In this document: positions 48,974-50,408 of the stretch, in pieces
Layout: every line of letters begins with the position of its first letter
How positions within the stretch are numbered: the stretch's first letter is position 1
Assembly (NCBI GenBank): GCA_016786745.1
Contig: JAEUVS010000148.1
Location: 1-50,408, forward strand
Length of the DNA: 50,408 nucleotides
From: Chitinophagaceae bacterium
GTDB taxonomy: Bacteria; Bacteroidota; Bacteroidia; Chitinophagales; Chitinophagaceae
Reading direction: 5' to 3'
The notes under the pieces: model-generated
Seen by the model: only the letters and a program-made list of their open reading frames with translations
The model's database searches: none
Told to the model about the DNA's origin: nothing
Program-made: the position numbers and the translations under genes

Positions 48974-49727
48974 CGATAAATTCTTTTGTAATTGAGCTGA
49001 TCGTTCCTTCTTTCTCCAATGCCCGGATATATGCGGTACCAATTATTGCACCGTTTGAATAGCGACTCGCTGCATCGAACGTTTGCTTATCTTTTATCCC
49101 AAATCCGATGAGCACCGGGTTCTTCAATTTCATATCCTGCAATTTCTTAAAATAGCCCGCCTGGTTGTCCATATTTTTCTCGTTACCCGTTGTAGAAGAT
49201 GAAGAAACCGCATATAAAAAGCCCGTGCTTAAATTGTCCAGTTTCCTGACACGCTCTTCTGACGTTTCGGGCGTAACGAGAAATATAAATTTCAATCCAT
49301 ACTTACTGATAATTTTACCATATTCGGTTTCATATTCATACATCGGAAGATCCGGAAGAATTAATCCATCTATACCTGCTTCCGCTGCGCTTGCGCAAAA
49401 TTTTTCGAAACCAAACTGTAATACCGGGTTCATATATCCCATCAGGATAACGGGCACCGAAACCACGCTCCTGAAATTCTTAAGTTGCTCGAACAGCGTC
49501 TTCATCGTCATGCCATTCTCTATCGCTTTTGCACTGCTCGCCTGTATAACGGGCCCATCGGCCAGCGGATCGCTATAAGGCATACCAATTTCTATCATAT
49601 CCGCGCCCGCGGCTTGCAGCGATTGCAAAACTTCGAGTGTGCTGTTTAACCGGGGATACCCGGCCGTGCAATAAACATTCAATACACGGCTCTCTCTATT
49701 ATCGAATAAGTTGGTAATACGGTTCAT
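48957..49727 (-). CDS. trpA: Tryptophan synthase alpha chain
   Basis: TrpA splits indole-3-glycerol phosphate and channels indole to TrpB. The catalytic Glu and Asp are in DMIEIGMPYSDPLADGP (about residues 44-60). Loops LMGYMNPVLQFG, GLILPDLPMYE, SSTTG and VLIGFGIKD follow in the usual order. It has 256 residues. It starts inside the trpB stop (ATGA overlap) and overlaps hisH by 17 bp, so translation is coupled on both sides. Confidence 0.98.
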   Translation of the reverse strand: MNRITNLFDNRESRVLNVYCTAGYPRLNSTLEVLQSLQAAGADMIEIGMPYSDPLADGPVIQASSAKAIENGMTMKTLFEQLKNFRSVVSVPVILMGYMNPVLQFGFEKFCASAAEAGIDGLILPDLPMYEYETEYGKIISKYGLKFIFLVTPETSEERVRKLDNLSTGFLYAVSSSSTTGNEKNMDNQAGYFKKLQDMKLKNPVLIGFGIKDKQTFDAASRYSNGAIIGTAYIRALEKEGTISSITKEFIDGIIG

Positions 49728-50408
49728 CGGTTAAAATTTTCCATTGCTCTCATATAAGTCGCCAAATCCTTATCGCCCCGGCCACTTAAACATACAACTA
49801 CATTATCGGAGTTTTTAAATTTCATCTGGTTCAGCACGGCGAATGCGTGACCAGTTTCAAGCGCAGGTATTATTCCCTCGAGCTTCGCCAGCTCAAACGC
49901 CGCCTGCAGTGCCTCTTCGTCGGTCGCTGAGAAAAACTGGCCGCGTCCGCTGGTAAAAAGATTCGCGTGCATGGGACCGATCCCGGGATAGTCAAGTCCT
50001 GCTGAAATACTGTGTGGTTCTGTCACCTGGCCATCTTCAGTTTGCATCACCAGGCTTTTGCTTCCGTGCAACACACCGGGAGTGCCCAGTTTTGTTGTTG
50101 CGGCGCTGCGCCCGCTGTTGATGCCAAAACCCGCGGCTTCAACAGCCACGATATTTACCTTTTCTTCATCGAGAAAATGATAGAAAGCGCCCGCCGCATT
50201 GCTACCACCCCCTACACACGCCACTACATATTGCGGCAACTCCGAGCCGGTATGCTCTTTCAACTGCCACATAATTTCTTCGCTGATCACACTCTGAAAC
50301 CGCGCAACCATATCAGGATAAGGATGCGGTCCTACCACGCTGCCAATAATATAGTGCGTGTCGAGCGGATTATTTATCCAGTCGCGGATGGCCTCGTTTG
50401 TGGCGTCT
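49724..50408 (-). CDS. trpB: Tryptophan synthase beta chain (5' end outside the window)
   Basis: The C-terminal part (227 residues) is visible; the reading frame stays open to the window edge, and the GTG at 50338 is the Val of GSVVGPHPYPD, not a start. Family motifs: ATNEAIRDW, YIIGSVVGPHPYP, the PLP-phosphate loop CVGGGSNAAGAF, GLDYPGIGPMH and VVCLSGRGDKDL. TrpB condenses indole with serine. The PLP lysine lies in the missing part. Its stop overlaps the trpA start. Confidence 0.98.
   Translation of the reverse strand, partial: DATNEAIRDWINNPLDTHYIIGSVVGPHPYPDMVARFQSVISEEIMWQLKEHTGSELPQYVVACVGGGSNAAGAFYHFLDEEKVNIVAVEAAGFGINSGRSAATTKLGTPGVLHGSKSLVMQTEDGQVTEPHSISAGLDYPGIGPMHANLFTSGRGQFFSATDEEALQAAFELAKLEGIIPALETGHAFAVLNQMKFKNSDNVVVCLSGRGDKDLATYMRAMENFNR

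Noticed and set aside
50339..50408. End of trpB coding at GTG 50338
   Set aside because: The bases up to the window edge encode conserved TrpB sequence (ATNEAIRDW), so the gene simply continues beyond the window.

Overview
The window looks like the chromosome of a Bacteroidota species, most likely family Chitinophagaceae (Chitinophaga/Niastella-like). Evidence: a SusC/SusD pair with a propeller-type sensor-regulator; proteins with SprB-like repeats and type IX secretion (T9SS) C-terminal domains; DUF2911 and DUF4369/TlpA proteins; a hisIE fusion; promoters with the Bacteroidota -7 element TAnnTTTG. No genus is assigned because no search could be run. Apart from one tRNA, the window is protein-coding, dense and mostly core metabolism. 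I see no CRISPR array, prophage, integrase, IS element or rRNA.

Layout. 1-12.5 kb: the 3' part of a lipoprotein with PQQ-like propeller repeats; a small polysaccharide-utilisation locus on the minus strand (susC, susD, GH16 beta-glucanase) with a divergent membrane sensor/HTH regulator; a secreted propeller-like protein and an M29 aminopeptidase. 12.5-18.4 kb: a small secreted protein broken by a frameshift, a hypothetical protein, a two-gene ABC module with a 92-aa membrane partner, a large T9SS adhesin-like protein and an NlpE-HslJ lipoprotein. 18.5-25 kb: tRNA-Cys(GCA), nucleoside phosphorylase, dapF, corA, a Nudix hydrolase, ahcY with a clear promoter, and a small hypothetical protein. 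23.8-27.9 kb: a translesion pair, dinB overlapping a dnaE-like polymerase. 27.9-29.6 kb: an FGGY sugar kinase coupled to a small protein. 29.7-36.5 kb: a seven-gene export operon (TetR, TolC-like, HlyD-like, two ATPases, two permeases), built like E. coli cecR-ybhGFSR, with a palindromic operator at its promoter. 36.6-38.3 kb: homogentisate dioxygenase and a four-helix membrane protein. 38.3-45.1 kb: TPR lipoprotein, rpe, a TonB-dependent receptor, a small T9SS-CTD-like protein, pdxJ and a DUF2911 protein. 45.1-50.4 kb, minus strand: trpB (partial), trpA, hisH, hisA, hisF, hisIE and a TlpA-like thioredoxin in one tightly packed array.

How the genes work together. The Sus genes, GH16 and the regulator form a minimal glucan-uptake locus. 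DinB and the DnaE-like protein look like a mutagenic translesion module. The export operon is probably self-controlled by its TetR. The trp and his genes appear to be co-transcribed, which joins the ends of two amino-acid pathways.

The points most worth checking are: the frameshift at a five-base homopolymer (12659-12663); a duplicated corA tail (21375-21480); REP-like hairpins shared by 18682-18719 and 48309-48361, the second forming the 3' end of hisH; the mixed trp-his array; the DnaE-like polymerase with lost PHP ligands; and the two-gene ABC module. I did not find a clearly new multi-gene system. The ABC module is the nearest candidate.
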